From positions 1-8,165 of the forward strand of contig CALMZT010000709.1 in NCBI GenBank assembly GCA_937870805.1: a stretch of 8,165 nt of DNA, in the 5' to 3' direction. The position numbers and the translations under genes are program-made. The notes below the pieces were generated by a model. The model was not told the DNA's origin, ran no database searches, and saw only the letters and a program-made list of their open reading frames with translations. This document shows positions 7,178 through 8,165 of the stretch, piece by piece; the stretch's first letter is position 1, and each line of letters starts with the position of its first letter. Source of the stretch: an uncultured Chloroflexota bacterium. GTDB lineage: Bacteria > Chloroflexota > Anaerolineae > Aggregatilineales > Phototrophicaceae.

Positions 7178-7208
7178 AAAAAACGAGCCAGCCCGGTAGC
7201 AGTCTCGT
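7178..7208 (-). terminator. Terminator-like hairpin in the leader of the three-gene cluster (possible attenuator)
   Basis: Minus strand: ACGAG (7208-7204) pairs with CTCGT (7187-7183), with a 16-base interior that can add a few G-C pairs (GCT with GGC around an ACCG loop). Six T residues follow at 7183-7178. It sits between the promoter at 7318-7289 and the ribosome binding site at 7164-7159, so it would cut transcription short before the 522-aa gene. The stem is short and interrupted, so confidence is moderate. Confidence 0.5.
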
Positions 7209-7288
7209 ATGATTGCTTATAGGGTTCAATGAACGAATTCGATGACTCAACGTTCTAACAAGTAACGGAGTACCAACATAATATGACA

Positions 7289-7318
7289 ATTATAGTTTAG
7301 GTATGTGATGCATTTCAA
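7289..7318 (-). promoter_or_regulatory. Sigma-70-type promoter for the three-gene cluster
   Basis: Minus strand: -35 TTGAAA (7318-7313, five of six consensus bases), 18-base spacer, -10 TATAAT (7294-7289, perfect). The expected start is near 7282, giving a leader of about 135 bases before the ATG at 7147. It lies just beyond the rpoD terminator, so the cluster can be transcribed separately from rpoD. Confidence 0.78.
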
Positions 7319-7330
7319 GGCTCATCGAGG

Positions 7331-7362
7331 AAAAGCGGCGGGAGTATACTACGTTCCCGCCG
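7331..7362 (-). terminator. Intrinsic terminator of rpoD
   Basis: Minus strand: perfect 8-bp GC-rich stem CGGCGGGA (7362-7355) / TCCCGCCG (7343-7336) with an 11-base loop, followed by C and TTTT (7334-7331). It begins 17 bases after the rpoD stop codon. Confidence 0.88.
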
Positions 7363-7379
7363 TCTATCATATTCCTGTA

Positions 7380-8165
7380 CTACATTTCCAGATAATCGCG
7401 CAGTTGACGGCTGCGCGTCGGATGGCGCAGTTTACGCAGCGCTTTGGCTTCGATCTGGCGGATACGCTCACGTGTGACGCCGAAATGTCTGCCTACTTCT
7501 TCCAGTGTGTGATCTTGCCCGTCCGTTAAGCCGAAGCGCATCTCCAGCACTTCGCGCTCACGATCACTCAATACGCCGAGCGCTGAGCGAATCTGCTCCT
7601 TAAGCAACTGGCGGCTGGCGGCGTCCACTGGACCCATCACTTTGTCGTCTTCGATGAAGTCCCCTAATAAGCTGCTGTCCTCTTGACCAATCGGCATTTC
7701 GAGGCTCATCGGTTCCTGACTGATACGCATGATCTTGCGAACTTTCTGGGCTGCCCGACGCAATTTGCGCGTCAAGCCGGGATCGAGGCGCATCCCTTTA
7801 CGGCGCAGCAGTTTGATGGCTTCGGTTTCTTCCGCCGTCAAAAAGTCCATTTCGAGCGCAATTTGTTCAGCCGTTGGTTCTGCGCCAAGTTCCTGAATAA
7901 GCTGGCGCTGAACGCGCATGAGTCGATTGATCGTTTCGACCATGTGAACGGGGATACGGATGGTGCGGGCCTGGTCGGCAATCGCGCGGCTAATCGCCTG
8001 TCGAATCCACCACGTCGCATACGTGCTGAATTTAAAGCCTTTGGTATGATCGAACTTGGCAACCGCGCGCAGCAAGCCAATATTGCCTTCCTGAATGAGA
8101 TCGAGAAAGTTGATGCCGCGTCCCATGTAGCGCTTGGCAACGCTCACAACCAAACGAAGGTTGGC
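7380..8165 (-). CDS. rpoD: RNA polymerase primary sigma factor, C-terminal part (5' end outside window)
   Basis: The frame is open to the window edge and begins ANLRLVVSVAKRY, which is sigma region 2, so the TTG at 8153 is internal. 261 residues are visible. Region 2 holds FLDLIQEGNIGL and KFSTYATWWIRQAISRAI (-10 recognition and melting), followed by RTIRIPVHMVETINRL entering region 3. Region 3.2 shows QEPMSLEMPIGQEDSSLLGDF. Region 4 shows LSDREREVLEMRFGL and the -35-binding HTH LEEVGRHFGVTRERIRQIE, ending in RKLRHPTRSRQLRDYL. These are hallmarks of group 1 (primary) sigma factors, though a close group 2 paralogue cannot be excluded. Odd feature: between EPTAEQIALEM and KVRKIMRISQEP there are about 34 residues (visible residues 107-140), where E. 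coli RpoD has about five. The gene is followed by a strong terminator. Confidence 0.96.
   Translation of the reverse strand, partial: ANLRLVVSVAKRYMGRGINFLDLIQEGNIGLLRAVAKFDHTKGFKFSTYATWWIRQAISRAIADQARTIRIPVHMVETINRLMRVQRQLIQELGAEPTAEQIALEMDFLTAEETEAIKLLRRKGMRLDPGLTRKLRRAAQKVRKIMRISQEPMSLEMPIGQEDSSLLGDFIEDDKVMGPVDAASRQLLKEQIRSALGVLSDREREVLEMRFGLTDGQDHTLEEVGRHFGVTRERIRQIEAKALRKLRHPTRSRQLRDYLEM

Noticed and set aside
7186..7230. A plus-strand stretch loosely resembling a tRNA (CCGGTAGCAG, then GGGTTCAA).
   Set aside because: The T-arm does not pair, and no acceptor stem or proper D-arm can be built. It reads better as an untranslated leader on the other strand.

Overview
The window looks like a chromosomal piece from a Chloroflexota bacterium, probably Anaerolineae-like, with moderate GC. 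This assignment is inference. It rests on three things: a baseplate-J-like membrane protein sitting between alaS and ruvX, a primary sigma factor with a long insert in region 3, and an uncharacterised trio of proteins that resemble conserved hypothetical proteins of that phylum as I remember them. No database search was possible.

Left part (1-3452, + strand): a tightly coupled operon, alaS (5' end missing) > membrane-anchored baseplate-J-like protein > ruvX. Both junctions are 4-base stop/start overlaps (ATGA and GTGA), so translation is probably coupled. No terminator is evident after ruvX.

Middle part (3453-4678): an AT-richer island with one GNAT acetyltransferase gene (3883-4464, + strand) of the 'CWCMWW' type. 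It is followed by a terminator that works on paper in both directions and lies between convergent genes. Three copies of a short hairpin repeat, all in the same orientation, lie around this gene: two upstream and one downstream. Their stems vary in a compensatory way, while the loop and 3' tail are conserved. The whole island is bracketed by an imperfect direct repeat of about 40 bases containing an exact 13-base core. The right copy covers the stop codon of the neighbouring minus-strand gene. This resembles an insertion at a gene 3' end, but no recombinase gene is present.

Right part (4679-8165, all - strand): rpoD (5' end missing) ends in a strong intrinsic terminator. Directly behind it is a near-consensus housekeeping promoter (TTGAAA, 18 bases, TATAAT), then a leader of about 135 bases containing a second terminator-like hairpin. 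A three-gene cluster of unknown function follows: 522 aa (winged-helix-like segments), 143 aa (winged-helix-like C-terminus) and 146 aa (charged, helical). The genes are 10 and 17 bases apart, which strongly suggests one transcript. The most promising uncharacterised system here is this trio with its possibly attenuated leader next to the primary sigma factor gene. The mobile-looking GNAT island comes second.
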